A model generated the notes under the pieces. That model ran no database searches. It was given only the letters and a program-made list of their open reading frames with translations, and had not been told where the DNA came from. From assembly GCA_963742345.1 (NCBI GenBank), contig CAVULO010000001.1, positions 1 through 64,000 of the forward strand: DNA of 64,000 nucleotides. Reading direction: 5' to 3'. The stretch comes from Pseudolabrys sp963742345. Its GTDB lineage: Bacteria; Pseudomonadota; Alphaproteobacteria; Rhizobiales; Xanthobacteraceae. This document shows positions 1 through 10,044 of this stretch, piece by piece (the stretch's first letter is position 1; each line of letters begins with the position of its first letter). The translations under genes and the position numbers were made by a program.

Positions 1-1123
1 CCACCAGATCGCCCGACGGTGGCCATCACAGCGAGCCACGCGACGCTCGCGACGACCATCAAGGGCATCCTTCGTAGCCCGGACGGTTCTCCTTCTCCGT
101 CGCGCCCGAGTTCACCGGCCAATACGTTACGGACCTGGCGCTCGTTCGCAGCGATCCTCACCAGGCCGTCTCCTTCGCCGTGATGGTGGCCGCGGGAATG
201 GCCATTGCGCACGTCGTAAGGACGACCGATGACGGACAATCGTGGCAGACCGTCGGGGCTGCCCTTCCCGACGGCCTGTTGCCGCTGACCATCGACGTTG
301 CGCCGGGCGACCGTCGCGCATGTACGTCTCTTGCCAGACAGTGGTGGATGGCGGGTATCGATCCGTACTTCTGCGCTCCGACGATGGTGCCCAGAGTTTC
401 ACCCGCTTCGACATTCCGGAGACGTCGGGCAACGGCTCGCCGTTCATTGCGGGCATCAGCCCAGTCGACACGGACCGGGTGTACGTGCGTGTCTACGATC
501 CCGCCGGTACCCGCATTTCGCTAACCGACGACGGGGGGCAGACCTTTCAGCAGCGTTTTCAAGCCGTCGGCCAATTGCTCGGATTTGCCGTCTCGCCCGA
601 CGGAGCCCAGATTGCCTTCGGCGGACCGGACGACGGCCTTCGGTGGCGCTTCCGACGTGACGGGGCTTGAACGGCGCTCCGATCTCCGGCCGAATTGCCT
701 CGGATGGCGCTCCGACGGCATCTATGCAGGCGCGGACCAAAAGGTCGCCGGATTTCTCTCGGCCGTTCGAACGACGGCGCCACCAGTTCGAACCCCTGCT
801 CAGATTCGACGCGCTTTGCGGCAAAACTCGGCTGCGATTGAAGACACGCCCACGGCGCGCTCCTGTCCGGCGAACTGGGACACCGTTTCGATGCAAGTCG
901 GGTCGTCGTGTCGCGATGGTTCCGACACCGACGCCGGCGTCATCGCCCTCGACGGAGCGGCGGACGGCGCCGTCGATGCCTCAGGGGAACCCGCCAAGTC
1001 CGATGTCCCAAGCGTCTGGCGGAGGATGTTCGGTTCGCTGGACTCACGCACGGCAGCCGCCCATGGTTCGTCGTCGTGTTGGGCGGCGTGGTCTTCCGAC
1101 GCCGTCGACTTCTGCGCCGCTGA
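1..1123 (+). CDS. Asp-box beta-propeller surface protein with MYXO-CTERM-like tail (5' partial, frameshifted)
   Basis: The gene enters from the left edge. Asp-box motifs (S/T-x-D-D-G-x-S/T-W/F) recur: TTDDGQSW near 213, RSDDGAQSF near 379 and LTDDGGQTF near 523, as in BNR/sialidase-type propellers. The frame must change near 85-92, 315, 640, 770-850 and 1,033 to keep this similarity. An Asp/Ala-rich linker is followed by SGGGCS (1,015-1,032), a hydrophobic stretch WFVVVLGGVVF and a terminal arginine cluster ending at the TGA at 1,121-1,123. This Gly/Cys motif, membrane helix and Arg cluster match the layout of MYXO-CTERM sorting tails, so an outer-surface location is inferred. The multiple frame changes look like indel errors because coding character continues across them. 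Confidence 0.6.
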
Positions 1124-1185
1124 AGACCTTCCCAACGCTTCGCGACGGCGCGCCACGCCCGCCGACATAGGTGTAAGATCGCCGT

Positions 1186-2700
1186 GTGTTCGAGCCCGCT
1201 CCGTTCCTGGTCGATGACACCGACGTCCCTGCGCTACGTGATGCGATCGCGCATATCGCACGCCGGATACTCGGAGAGCGCAGCGCGGGAGCGCCTCGGG
1301 TTGCGCGATCTTTCGGACCTTCTCTGGCGCGCGGTGCCGATCACCGCGAAGAAGATTGTCGGCGCGCGATCCGCTCGATTTGGCCATCGACCTCTTTCTT
1401 CTTCAGGGCTCGATTGAAGGCGATGAGCTCGGCCGCCTCCTTTCGCGAGCAGACTGCGATGTCCTCTGCCGGATCGGATTTCTGTTGATCGACGAGTTCG
1501 GCGTGGCGCGCGCCCGCGCTTCGCTGTTTCCGGTCGGCGAGCGCCTGGTGTTTTCGGACCACGCATGGCCCCAGCTTCCCCATCCGAGCGACGCCGAGGT
1601 TCGATCCGATCAGGTGATGTTCGTGGGCACCGACAGTCGCTGGCTCGTACGGGCGACTTCGCGCCGCCCGGTCGGTTCCGCGCTCGACCTCTGCACGGGC
1701 TCCGGCGTTCAAGCACTTCTCGCCGCGTCTCACGCGGCGCACGTGCTGGCGGTGGACATCAACCCGCGCGCCGCTCGCTGCGCGCGGGCGAATGCGCAAG
1801 CGTGCGGCGTCACCAACTTGGAAGTCGCGGGTGCGGGAAATCTCTACGGCCCCGCGGGAAACGACCGCTTCGACATCATTACCGCCAATCCTCCGTTCGT
1901 GCCATCGCCGGTGGATGCGCTTCGGTTTCGCGACGGGGGATCTTCGGGAGACGAGTGCCACCAGCGCATCGTGGCGGGCTTGCCGAAGCACCTTGCGCCG
2001 GGGCGGGATGGCGCAGGTGGTGACCGAGTTCGGCGAATGCGACGAGGAGCCATTCGTGGATCGGTTGCGTGCGTGGCTGGGGGGCGCGCCGATTGACATC
2101 GATGTTCTTCGCTTGCGCGTTCATACCGCAGCGAACTACGCTATCGGACACGCGGCTGGTGACGACTATGCGGCGTTTCTCGACTCCGTCCAGGCGTGGA
2201 ACCGCAATCTGAAAGAGCGGCGGTACGCGCGCGTGGTGTCGGTGCTTTTGGCGTTTCAGTGGAGCGATCCTGCGCTCGGCCCGCCGTGGACGCGCGTCGA
2301 CGAGTGCGCGCCGCCGGCTCGTAGCGCCGGTGCCGAGATCGAAGCCATCTTTCTTGCCGAACGCGTGGCGCGAATGCCCAATCTGCGCGATGCGCTCGCG
2401 CGCGCTCGGGTGAACCGGGTCGGGCCGCTGGCGCTGTTCGATGCGAGTGTGCTGGGCCTGCATTCGCCGCCGACGACGCGGGCTACGCCTTTGGGTCAAG
2501 CGCTTACCATCGAACACGCGCTCGATCCCGTCGAGCGCGAAATCATCTGTCGAATGGATGCGCCGGTCGCCGTGTCGGATCTGCTCGCCGTTGCGCGTGA
2601 GTTCCATCTCGACAACGACGCGGTGCTGGTCGCGATGGGGACGCTCATCCGAAAAGGCCTCGTCCGCGCGACGTTCGCCGCCGGACACGCGCGCCCCTAA
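1186..2700 (+). CDS. Class I SAM-dependent methyltransferase, DUF7059-like N-terminus (frameshifted)
   Basis: The SAM-binding signature is clear: motif I ALDLCTGSGVQAL (about 1,680), the acidic motif AVDINPRAA (about 1,750) and motif IV NPPFVPSP (about 1,888), of the type used by N5-glutamine or N6-adenine methyltransferases. The N-terminal region with LLSRADCDVLCRIGFL resembles the winged-helix-like domain before the methyltransferase fold in DUF7059 proteins. The start is probably the GTG at 1,186 (FEPAPFLVDDTDVPAL). Frame changes are needed near 1,250, 1,340 and 2,005; the last piece runs cleanly to the stop at 2,700. The substrate cannot be read from sequence. Total length is about 505 residues. 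Confidence 0.65.
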
Positions 2701-2994
2701 TTCGCTTTTGCTACCCTCTCCGAGCGAGCTCGGCGCTCTGGGGCGGTGCATTTTGTCGTCGCGAGACTTCTTTGCAGCACGTTGCGCAAGTTCGCCGTTG
2801 GCGACACTCCGCCAGTTGCGATGCCCAAGTCACGCAACCTCGGAAGGTTCCGAGCCTGGCTGGCCGGCCTATTTGCGTTGAGCCGGCAAGGGGGCGGATT
2901 GTGCGGGGGGCTGCCCTTGAGGCGGCATGACGTCCGTCGGACAAGGGCGGAATCCGGTCGATCCTTCGAGGAGACCGGAGACCGCGCTACATTT

Positions 2995-3174
2995 TCATCG
3001 CGCAAGACGGCGTCGCCATGAAGCTTGCACCAGTTCGGGGTCGCGGGGGCGGCCGCCCACCGCTGCGGGTTGCGCTTCTTGAACCGGAGCGCCCACGTCA
3101 CGGTTTCTGTCGCCCACGCAGCCAGCGACGCACATGACGGCGGCGATTGCCATCGAGTTGTGGAGCCAACGCAT
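2995..3174 (-). CDS. Small putative lipoprotein
   Basis: From the ATG at 3,174 the product begins MRWLHNSMAIAAVMCVAGCVG, a short basic start, a hydrophobic stretch and a lipobox (V-A-G-C), so it should be lipidated at that Cys. The remaining 40 or so residues are polar with no domain I recognise. The neighbourhood has many indels, so the 3' end may be artificially short. It is isolated from its neighbours. An in-frame upstream Met at 3,198 is a weaker start because it would place charged residues before the signal. Confidence 0.4.
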   Translation of the reverse strand: MRWLHNSMAIAAVMCVAGCVGDRNRDVGAPVQEAQPAAVGGRPRDPELVQASWRRRLAR

Positions 3175-3707
3175 GTAGCACCTCTCTTTCACGCACATCG
3201 ACTGCATCGAGCGTGCCTAAGCGTGGCAAGGTTGGCAGAAGTCGTCATCAATCTCGCGTGGCGATTCACCGTCGTCTACGAGGCTGAGCTTCTCTCTTCG
3301 GTAGATAGGCTGACTTGCGCTCGGATGGTCGAGCCCAAGGAAAATCATCGGCAAGCGCACGCCGGGTGCTCGAGCAGGGAGGCGGATGTGTGCGCCTACA
3401 GGCGATGACAACCGCGTTCACCGAGGTGCTACCCAACTCATGCAACGCTTGTTGGCGTGGGGCACGACACGCGAGGAGCCGTGCGGTGGCGGCGAAGCGC
3501 GCAAGCGCGCGAAGATCGGGCAATGCTCGATCGGTGCGGAACGGCGCACGATTGCTCACGTCTACGCCGTGGTCAATCCGTAGGAATCGACTGACCGATG
3601 CTGGCTCTGGTGGCCGGCTCTCGAAACGGCAAAACCCGGGCGACCGGGCGACGCAAAGCCAGGGGACTCACCGAGTCAGCCCAGCTACCGAAGGAGAGGG
3701 TACCGAA
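3175..3707. other. Stretch without a supportable gene
   Basis: Short open frames occur on both strands but none has a signal peptide, a domain I recognise or a convincing ribosome-binding site. It is best treated as intergenic sequence between the small lipoprotein and the pentapeptide-repeat gene, with the latter's ribosome-binding site (GGAGAGGG) just before 3,708. Confidence 0.4.
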
Positions 3708-6235
3708 TGCGAGGATTGGCGAAGTCGGTCGATGAGCGACGTGGATGGGCTCGTTGGCGACGGGCGCGTTGATGAGCAGGCCTGGCGTGCTCGACGGCCG
3801 AAACGGACCAGCGCGCCGGTCGCCAGCAACGACTCGCTGGCAACCAATAGCGAGCGCGGTCTCAGGGCGAGAACCTCGCGGGCTCGAACCTCGCTGGCAC
3901 GAACCTCGCCGGCACCAACCTCGCGGGCACCAACCTCGCCGGCGCCAACCTCGGCGGCAACAACCTGGCGGGCAACAACCTCGCGGGCACCAACCTCGCC
4001 GGCACCAACCTCGCCGGCAACAACCTCGCGGGCAACCAACCTCGCCGGCTCGAACCTCGCTGGCACGAACCTCGCGGGCAACAACCTTTCCGGTCGAACC
4101 TCGCCGGCACCAACCTCGCCGGCTCGCAACCTCGCGGGCCCAACCTGGCGGGCTCGAACCTCGCGGGCTCGAACCTCGCCGGCACCAATCTCGCCGGCAA
4201 CAACCTCGCGGGCACGAACCTCGCGGGCACCAACCTCGCCGGCGCCAACCGCGGCGTGAACATCCACGGTCTCACCTTCCGGCGACGCCAACGGGATGCT
4301 CTACAGCGCCGAGGATCAGTGGAAGCCGACCGGCGCGCCGACCAACGGACCAACGCGCGCAGTGCGTCGTGATGGGCATCGGCTCGACGGCGTTCGCCAA
4401 GCTGCTCGGTCAGCAGAGCGCGAACGCGAAGATCTCGCGTCGCGCTCGGCAAGCTCCCCTGGGGATTCGCCAGCACCTCGGGCGGCGCGCAGACGCTCGA
4501 CGCGTGGGAAGCCGTCGTGTGGGGCGACAAGACGTACTGCTCGTTCGTGCTGGCCGCGCCGCCCGGCACCGCCTGGTCGGGCGTCGCCGGCTTCATCAAG
4601 GCGATCTTCCGCTGGAACGCGCCGCCGACCCAGTCGATGGACATCAGCGGCATCGAAGCGAGCGTCGCAGTTCGACCCGACGGTGCAGACCACCATCTAC
4701 GACCTACACCGGCATGATGAACACCGCCGCGCAAGTTCCGCGCCGGCACCATCACCGACAAGGACTTCATGGCCGGCGAGCTCGCGTTCGTCACCGCGAC
4801 GACCAACAACCAGTCGGTTCTGGTCGACTTCTCGTCGTGGATCCTGTCTACGACCGGGAACGCCATCGTTCTCGGCAACGTTCAGTCCATCAACCCGCCC
4901 CGACTACGCGGAGTCGAACTTCATCGCCTTGGCGGAGGATTCGCACACCGCCCGCGTCATGATCGACCGGACCACCGCCCAAGGCGGCGCGGTCCCGGGC
5001 ATCGTCGACTCCATCGAGGATCTCAGCCTGGCGTACGACTCCTACAAGGCAGGAGTGGCCGCCGGCTACCATCCGATCAAGCCGGTCGCGACGCGCTGCG
5101 GAGGCGCCCTCTACATCGCCGCGACCCCCGCGTACGGCGATCCCGTCCCAGCCAACAAGTGCGACACCGGTCTCGCTTGGGCCCAATCGAGCTGCATCAG
5201 CGGCGCGGTATCGTGGCAGACCGTGAACGGCACCACCTCTCCCATGAACGGCTACCAGAAGTGCAGCCAAGCGGGCATCAACTACACGCGCTGCGACGGT
5301 CCCAGTCCCGCTACTGCGATGAAGAACGTTCTCAGCGAGACCTACGTGCACATGTGGTCGCCCAACTTCGCCTATCCGGGCGTCGGGACGACCGACAGGA
5401 CCGAAGGTGGAACCGTTACTGCGACTGGGTCGCCCTGCATCGTGCAAGACGCACCCGCCAACGCGTTCGACAACACGACCTCCACGCGCTGGTGCTTGGC
5501 CGCCCCGACGGGCTCGATCATGTACGCAATGGGCTCGGCCACCGCCATTACCGGTTACACGGTGACCTCGGCCAACGACTCGCCCTCGCGCGACCCCAAA
5601 GACTGGTACTTCCAGGGCTGCAACGGTAGCTGCACGGTCGGCTCGGACACCGGCTGGGTGACCCTCGACAGGCGCACGGGCGAGGTGTTCAAGGATCGGT
5701 GGCACATGAAGTCGTTCGGCTTCCAAAACTCCACCGCGTATAGCCAATACCGTTTCAAGTTCTCGGCGAACGCTGGTGACACGCAGTTCTTGCAGATGGC
5801 CGAGATCCAGATGTTCGACGCCAACAGCGGCGGCACGGGCGACGCGGGCGCAGGCGATGCCGGCGCAGGCGACGCGGCCAGCTCGCTCACGTTCAGCGCG
5901 ACGCCCGTGCCGGCTGCGATCCCCGACAACACCGTCGGCGGCATCACGCGCAGCATCAGCGCGAGCGGCGTAACCTCCAGCGGGAGCGGTGACGACGACG
6001 ATCGACATCACCCACACCTACCAGGGAGATCTGAAGCTCACCCTCACCGCGCCGAACAGTCAATCGACGATTCTCTGGAACCGGACCGGCGGCGGCACCG
6101 ACAACATTCATCTGCTCAACGTCGACGTCACCTCGATCGCCGGTACACGCAACGGCACTTGGACGCTCAAGGTCGAAGACCTCGGCGAGCGGCGACACCG
6201 GGAGCCTGACGAATTTCGCGATGAAGTTCAACTGA
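3708..6235 (+). CDS. Secreted pentapeptide-repeat protein with discoidin-like and P-domain C-terminus (frameshifted)
   Basis: The likely start is the ATG at 3,708 behind GGAGAGGG. A broken signal region contains LACSTAETDQ, which fits a lipobox. About 25 repeats of N-L-A-G-x follow (3,880-4,256). The next 330 residues (KLPWGFASTSGGAQ..., GDKTYCSFVLAAPPGTAWSG..., many Cys) are a conserved-looking extracellular region I cannot name. Residues coded at about 5,400-5,820 resemble a discoidin/F5-8C carbohydrate-binding fold. The end (5,985-6,235: ITHTYQGDLKLTLTAPN, NGTWTLKVEDLG, GSLTNFAMKFN) is a proprotein-convertase P domain. A Gly-Asp-Ala-rich linker separates the last two. Frame changes near 3,770, 4,040, 4,100, 4,370, 4,440, 4,670, 4,735, 4,900, 5,985 and 6,190 are required. 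No protease domain is visible, so the role is probably adhesion or cell-surface display. Confidence 0.6.
3880..4256 (+). repeat. 15-bp tandem repeat coding for pentapeptides
   Basis: About 25 near-copies of AACCTCGC(C/G)GGCxxx, each encoding Asn-Leu-Ala-Gly-x, where x is mostly Thr, Ser or Asn. The period is 15 bp, which keeps frame. Local breaks of period (about 4,037, 4,100, 4,130) shift the frame and are the sites where assembly or polymerase slippage is most likely. The encoded pattern is the A(N/D)LxX right-handed quadrilateral helix of pentapeptide-repeat proteins. Confidence 0.9.
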
Positions 6236-6275
6236 GAGCCGCGCCGTTTCCTTTCGATACGACGCAGCATAGCAG

Positions 6276-6803
6276 TCAACCTCGGCGGTCCCGTCGCTCT
6301 TGTCTTAGCGATGGGACCGGCGGCATTTTGCGGTGCCTAGATGATCGCCCGCGCTCGCGCGGGCGTACTTCCCGCAGGCTCGAGAAGTCCGTCAGAGCGA
6401 GCTCTTCGATCACGTGAACCGGTCCGTCGGCGCGAATCTCCCCGGTGCCGACGGCGAGCAGCCGGTTCAAGAAGGCGTACTTCGGTTCGGCGGTCTCGAA
6501 GCGCGGCAGCGTACGAAAGTAGGGAGCTCCCGGCGCCCCGTCGTCGCGGATGCCCTCGAACGTCATGTAGATGAGGGCGCCGTCGTCGGTCTCGAGCGTG
6601 ATGCGCAGGTCGAGCTCGATGACGCCGTCCGAGCGCTTGACCGTCCAGTCGTCGCCGCCCGGCAGCACCTTGCCGCGAAGCCGGTCGCCTTCGAACGAGC
6701 CGCCGGTGATCGGAAACGTGACGCGCGTGCCGTGAGGTCCGGCGCCGACGTCTTGCGTGGGTGCCGTGTTCAGACGAAGTGTCATCAGGGGACGCGATCG
6801 CAT
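6276..6803 (-). CDS. DUF3237 family protein, copy 1
   Basis: The product contains GPHGTRVTFPITGGSFEGDRL, RGKVLPGGDDW, ELDLRITLETDDGALIYM and YFRTLPRFETAEPKYAFLNRLL, the conserved blocks of DUF3237 (UPF0311), a small barrel protein of unknown function. The start at 6,803 (MRSRPLMTLRLN) is chosen because it lines up with the paralogue immediately upstream (MNFRLLMTLQV). The C-terminal 30 residues are Arg-rich and extend past the paralogue's end, so a frame error near the 3' end is likely. The two copies are tandem on the same strand and probably co-transcribed after a duplication. Confidence 0.75.
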   Translation of the reverse strand: MRSRPLMTLRLNTAPTQDVGAGPHGTRVTFPITGGSFEGDRLRGKVLPGGDDWTVKRSDGVIELDLRITLETDDGALIYMTFEGIRDDGAPGAPYFRTLPRFETAEPKYAFLNRLLAVGTGEIRADGPVHVIEELALTDFSSLREVRPRERGRSSRHRKMPPVPSLRQERRDRRG

Positions 6804-6926
6804 GGCAGTTGTTCCTGTCGGCGGGTGGTGGAGAGGAAGCCGCGAGTGGGCATGCGTGCGCATCCGGCGAGCGTCGCGAACGCGGCGAGCTTGAGAACGT
6901 CTCTTCGTCGAGCGTCCACGCGGGCC

Positions 6927-7376
6927 TCAGAGGATCTCGTCGATCGTGTAGATGGGGCCTTCGGCGCGCCGATCGCCGCTCGATACGGCGAGGAGGCGAT
7001 TCAAGAACGCGTACTTCGGGTGCCCGGTCTCGAAGCGGGGCGTGGTCCGGAAGTAGTAGGTCGAGGGGTCGACGCTCTCGCCGCGCGCGAGCGCCGCGAT
7101 CACGTCCGGCGGTCCGTGACGAAGCCCGAACGACGTCATGTGGATGAGGGCGCCGTCGTCGGTCTCGAGCGTGAGGCGCAGGTCGAGCTCGAGGACGCCG
7201 TCTCCCCGGAGGAGCGTCCAGTCGCCGCCACCGGGCAGCACCTTTCCGCGCAGCCGCGGGCCCTCGAAGTGGCCGCTCGCGATCGGCGCGGTGACGCGCG
7301 TGCCGTGAGGCACGGCGCCGATCTTCTGTGCGCCGACGACTGCGACCTGCAACGTCATCAACAGACGAAAATTCAT
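6927..7376 (-). CDS. DUF3237 family protein, copy 2
   Basis: This 149-residue paralogue of the next gene carries the same blocks: VPHGTRVTAPIASGHFEGPRL, RGKVLPGGGDW, ELDLRLTLETDDGALIHM and YYFRTTPRFETGHPKYAFLNRLL. It has an insert (HGPPDVIAALARGESVDPST) between the last two blocks that copy 1 lacks. The ATG at 7,376 has the Shine-Dalgarno sequence AAGGGAG at a suitable distance. It ends in IYTIDEIL. Function is unknown for the family. Confidence 0.8.
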   Translation of the reverse strand: MNFRLLMTLQVAVVGAQKIGAVPHGTRVTAPIASGHFEGPRLRGKVLPGGGDWTLLRGDGVLELDLRLTLETDDGALIHMTSFGLRHGPPDVIAALARGESVDPSTYYFRTTPRFETGHPKYAFLNRLLAVSSGDRRAEGPIYTIDEIL

Positions 7377-7626
7377 TCGTGCTCCCTTTGCTGCCTTTCG
7401 ACTGGGTGGCTCGCGATGCGCTCGTGACGGACGATAACCACGCGTCACTTGCTGTCCATGGGGGAGGTGTACGACGTCGCTCGTACGACTGGAAGACGGC
7501 CGGTCCGGCCGCGCCTCTAGACGACGGCATGGCGGTCGGGGCCAGCCCGCGCGCAACGAGGGCCTTCGAAATGGCGGCCCTCGTTGCGCTGGGAATGAAG
7601 CGTCAGGATTGCGACGCCGCTGCGGC

Positions 7627-9036
7627 TCAGGGGGAAATGCTGGCCGAAAACACATCGCCGTTGTTGTTGGTGTCCGGCGTGACCAGGTCGGACGCGAGCG
7701 AATCGAACGCCAGAAGCGACGGAGTCGGCAGCGCGGCGGTACCGTTGAAAGACAGCGACGAGAGAATGTCGAAGCCTGCGTTGGCCTGCTGCCCCGAATT
7801 GCTGACATTGACGCGAACGGTCTGATTTTTGACGAGGTCGCGGACGAATACATCCTCGATGCCATTCGTGTCGTTGGCGACCAGATTGGAGGCAGCCGAC
7901 ACGAACGCGATGTAGTTGCCGTTGAAGCTGATTGCGTTCTGCCGGCCGCTCGCGCCGTTGCCCTGGGCTCCGCCCGACGAAATACTCACCCGAACGGGGG
8001 TGAGGGTTCCGAGCGTCTTCACGAACGTGTCGGCAACGCCGTTGGTATCGGTTCCGAAGTTGGTGGCGGCCGAGCGGAAGACGACGTGCTGTCCGTCGCC
8101 GCTGATTCTCGCCGCGTCGCTCGCTCCGTTTCCTGGAGCGCCGCCCTGGCCGGTGCTCGTGAAGCTTATCGCGGACGTCGTCCCGGCCTGAAGATCGCGA
8201 ACGAATACGTCGCTGACTCCGTTGCCGTCATTGATGAGAAAATTGTTCGCGAGCGTCGAAAACGATACGAACCGGCCGTCGGCGCTGATGCTGGGATCGG
8301 TGCTGTCGCCGTTTCCCTGCACGCCGCTGGAAACGCTGGCCAGCGTCGTTTGGTTGGTCTGGAGATCGCGCACGAAGATGTCTTGATGACCGTTCGTGTC
8401 GCTCGGGACCAGGTTGCTGGCGCTGGACTGAAAAGCCACGAACCGCCCGTTGCCGCTGATCTGCGGATTTTGCGCGCCGCCCGAAAGAGCGCCGGAAAAG
8501 GGCACGTTCACGAGAACGACGCTACCGGTCGTTCGATCTTTGACGAAGACGCATCCGCTGTTGAAACAAACGTCGGTCGCTGGCACGAGGTTCGTCGCGT
8601 TGGAGAGGAACGCGACGAAACGACCGTCGCCGCTGATGCTCGGGGTGAAGCTGCTGAGGTTGGCTTGGTTTCCCGAGGCGTCCGTGCTGGCCCGAGAAAT
8701 CGCTCCGGTTTGTCGGTCCTTCACGAAAATGTCTTCCGAACGGTTCGTGTCACCGGGTACGAAGTTGTCGGAAGTGGACGAGAACACCACGAATCTCCCG
8801 TCGGCGCTCACCGCGGGGTTGGAGCTGTCGCCGTCGCCTTGCACGCCAGCGGCCGTGAAGCTCTCGCGCGTCACCGCGTTGAGGGTGATGGACGATTGCA
8901 CGCGGCCCACTGTCTCGCCGTCCTCCACGGCGCTTGCGCAACCACCTATGCCCGCAACGAAGATGAGACCGGACGCGATGCGCGTTGCACGCAACGGCCT
9001 TGTTACGATTTGCTGAATGTTGCAATGTGTTTTCAT
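7627..9036 (-). CDS. PD40/TolB-like WD40 beta-propeller lipoprotein
   Basis: A complete 469-residue frame, the one large gene of this block without indels. The signal sequence ends in a lipobox IGGC with Cys33. The body is about seven repeats of the form (A/S)xSADGRFVVFSSxASNLVPxDTNGxxDIFVKDxQTG, the PD40 blade motif seen in TolB-type propellers. The ATG at 9,036 follows AAGGAG at 6 nt spacing. Lipidation and export are expected; a ligand or partner cannot be inferred. The repeats are close enough in sequence that blade number may vary between strains. Confidence 0.85.
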   Translation of the reverse strand: MKTHCNIQQIVTRPLRATRIASGLIFVAGIGGCASAVEDGETVGRVQSSITLNAVTRESFTAAGVQGDGDSSNPAVSADGRFVVFSSTSDNFVPGDTNRSEDIFVKDRQTGAISRASTDASGNQANLSSFTPSISGDGRFVAFLSNATNLVPATDVCFNSGCVFVKDRTTGSVVLVNVPFSGALSGGAQNPQISGNGRFVAFQSSASNLVPSDTNGHQDIFVRDLQTNQTTLASVSSGVQGNGDSTDPSISADGRFVSFSTLANNFLINDGNGVSDVFVRDLQAGTTSAISFTSTGQGGAPGNGASDAARISGDGQHVVFRSAATNFGTDTNGVADTFVKTLGTLTPVRVSISSGGAQGNGASGRQNAISFNGNYIAFVSAASNLVANDTNGIEDVFVRDLVKNQTVRVNVSNSGQQANAGFDILSSLSFNGTAALPTPSLLAFDSLASDLVTPDTNNNGDVFSASISP

Positions 9037-10044
9037 GTCATTCTCCTTATTGAATGGGCGCTATTTCCGAAACCGACACTTTGTGCCGGACGGACTTGGG
9101 GCGATCCCGGAAGACGAGCGATGCCTCGTCTCGAGCGGTGATGCGGATCATCGTCGAGATCCCGCTCCTATCAAAGGCGCGAGGACCCTTGGAATTCGTG
9201 ACGCGCGCAATGCGACTCGATCCACGTGCCTCCCTCCTTATTGGCGCTATGGGTCGTGCGAACGGTCTTCGCCTCGTATGAGAACGAACGGCCAAGGCTG
9301 CCGTGACCAAGAAAAGGCTGCCGCCCGACTCGCAGTGCTTTCCGATCTTCCGAGGTCTCGAGCAACGGACCTTGGGCCGAATGCGCGGGCGCCACGCGTA
9401 CGTTGCTTTTGGCGAGAGCGTTGCCGGAGCTGCGAGGTCACATTGCGGCTATGGGCGCGATTGCCGCGCGCCCTCGAACCCCCCGATGCCGTGGCGCTCG
9501 TCGTCTTTGCGGCTCCGGTGACCGGGAATGGCTTTATGGGAATATCTCAATGCTCGCATCCGCCACGAGACAGGACCGCGTGCTCGTTTGCACTCCTTGC
9601 CTCCTCGCGGTCCGCTCCCATCCGATCCGAGTCCGTCTCCGACGCATCGATTCGCGCCTCATCGACCGGCGAACTGCCCGGCGACGCTTCGCCGAATCGA
9701 CGCGCCGGGATCGGACCGAGCCTCGGTGTCGATCAGGGCGTGGGTAGCGCCGCTCGTGGGACGCGTTTCGAATCGTGAATTCTGGTCAAAATCCTGCTCG
9801 TTCACGGGACTGATCTCGACGGCGGCGCTTTCGGGCTCGGAGTTTCGTGCACGAGCTCGTTCCGAGCGCGCGATCGAAGCTCGATCGGGTTGACGGTGGG
9901 GGGCCTCCGTGGGAGCATGGGTCGCTTCTCTAAGCACTTGTTTACACGAGAAAATTTTGCTAGCTGCGCTTCGAGCAGCCCCAGCTTGGGGCACGGCCGA
10001 GCCGTCCCCCTCATTTCTCCACCCAGCCAAAAAGGGCCGTCCTC
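9037..10044. other. One-kilobase stretch without a supportable gene
   Basis: Open frames here are short, overlap each other on both strands and have Arg-rich compositions expected of out-of-frame GC-rich DNA. I see no domain, signal peptide or ribosome-binding site that supports one. It separates the PD40 lipoprotein (leftward) from the transglutaminase operon (rightward), so it should hold both promoters. Confidence 0.4.

Noticed and set aside
3880..4256. Possible CRISPR-like array
   Set aside because: The 15-bp units are contiguous with no spacers and keep a coding frame.
3668..4291. Long open frame on the minus strand rich in V-G-A-G-E-V-R-A-R-E repeats
   Set aside because: It is the mirror of the 15-bp repeat, whose plus-strand reading gives canonical pentapeptides continuing into recognisable domains.
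6414..7427. 337-codon plus-strand frame opposite the DUF3237 pair
   Set aside because: Antisense to two recognisable family members; no domain or ribosome-binding site.
7609..9141. 510-codon plus-strand frame opposite the PD40 lipoprotein
   Set aside because: Arg/Gly/Val-rich shadow; the minus strand has the signal peptide, lipobox, Shine-Dalgarno and repeated blades.
9659..10030. Minus-strand frame upstream of the transglutaminase operon
   Set aside because: No domain, signal or ribosome-binding site; composition fits non-coding GC-rich DNA.
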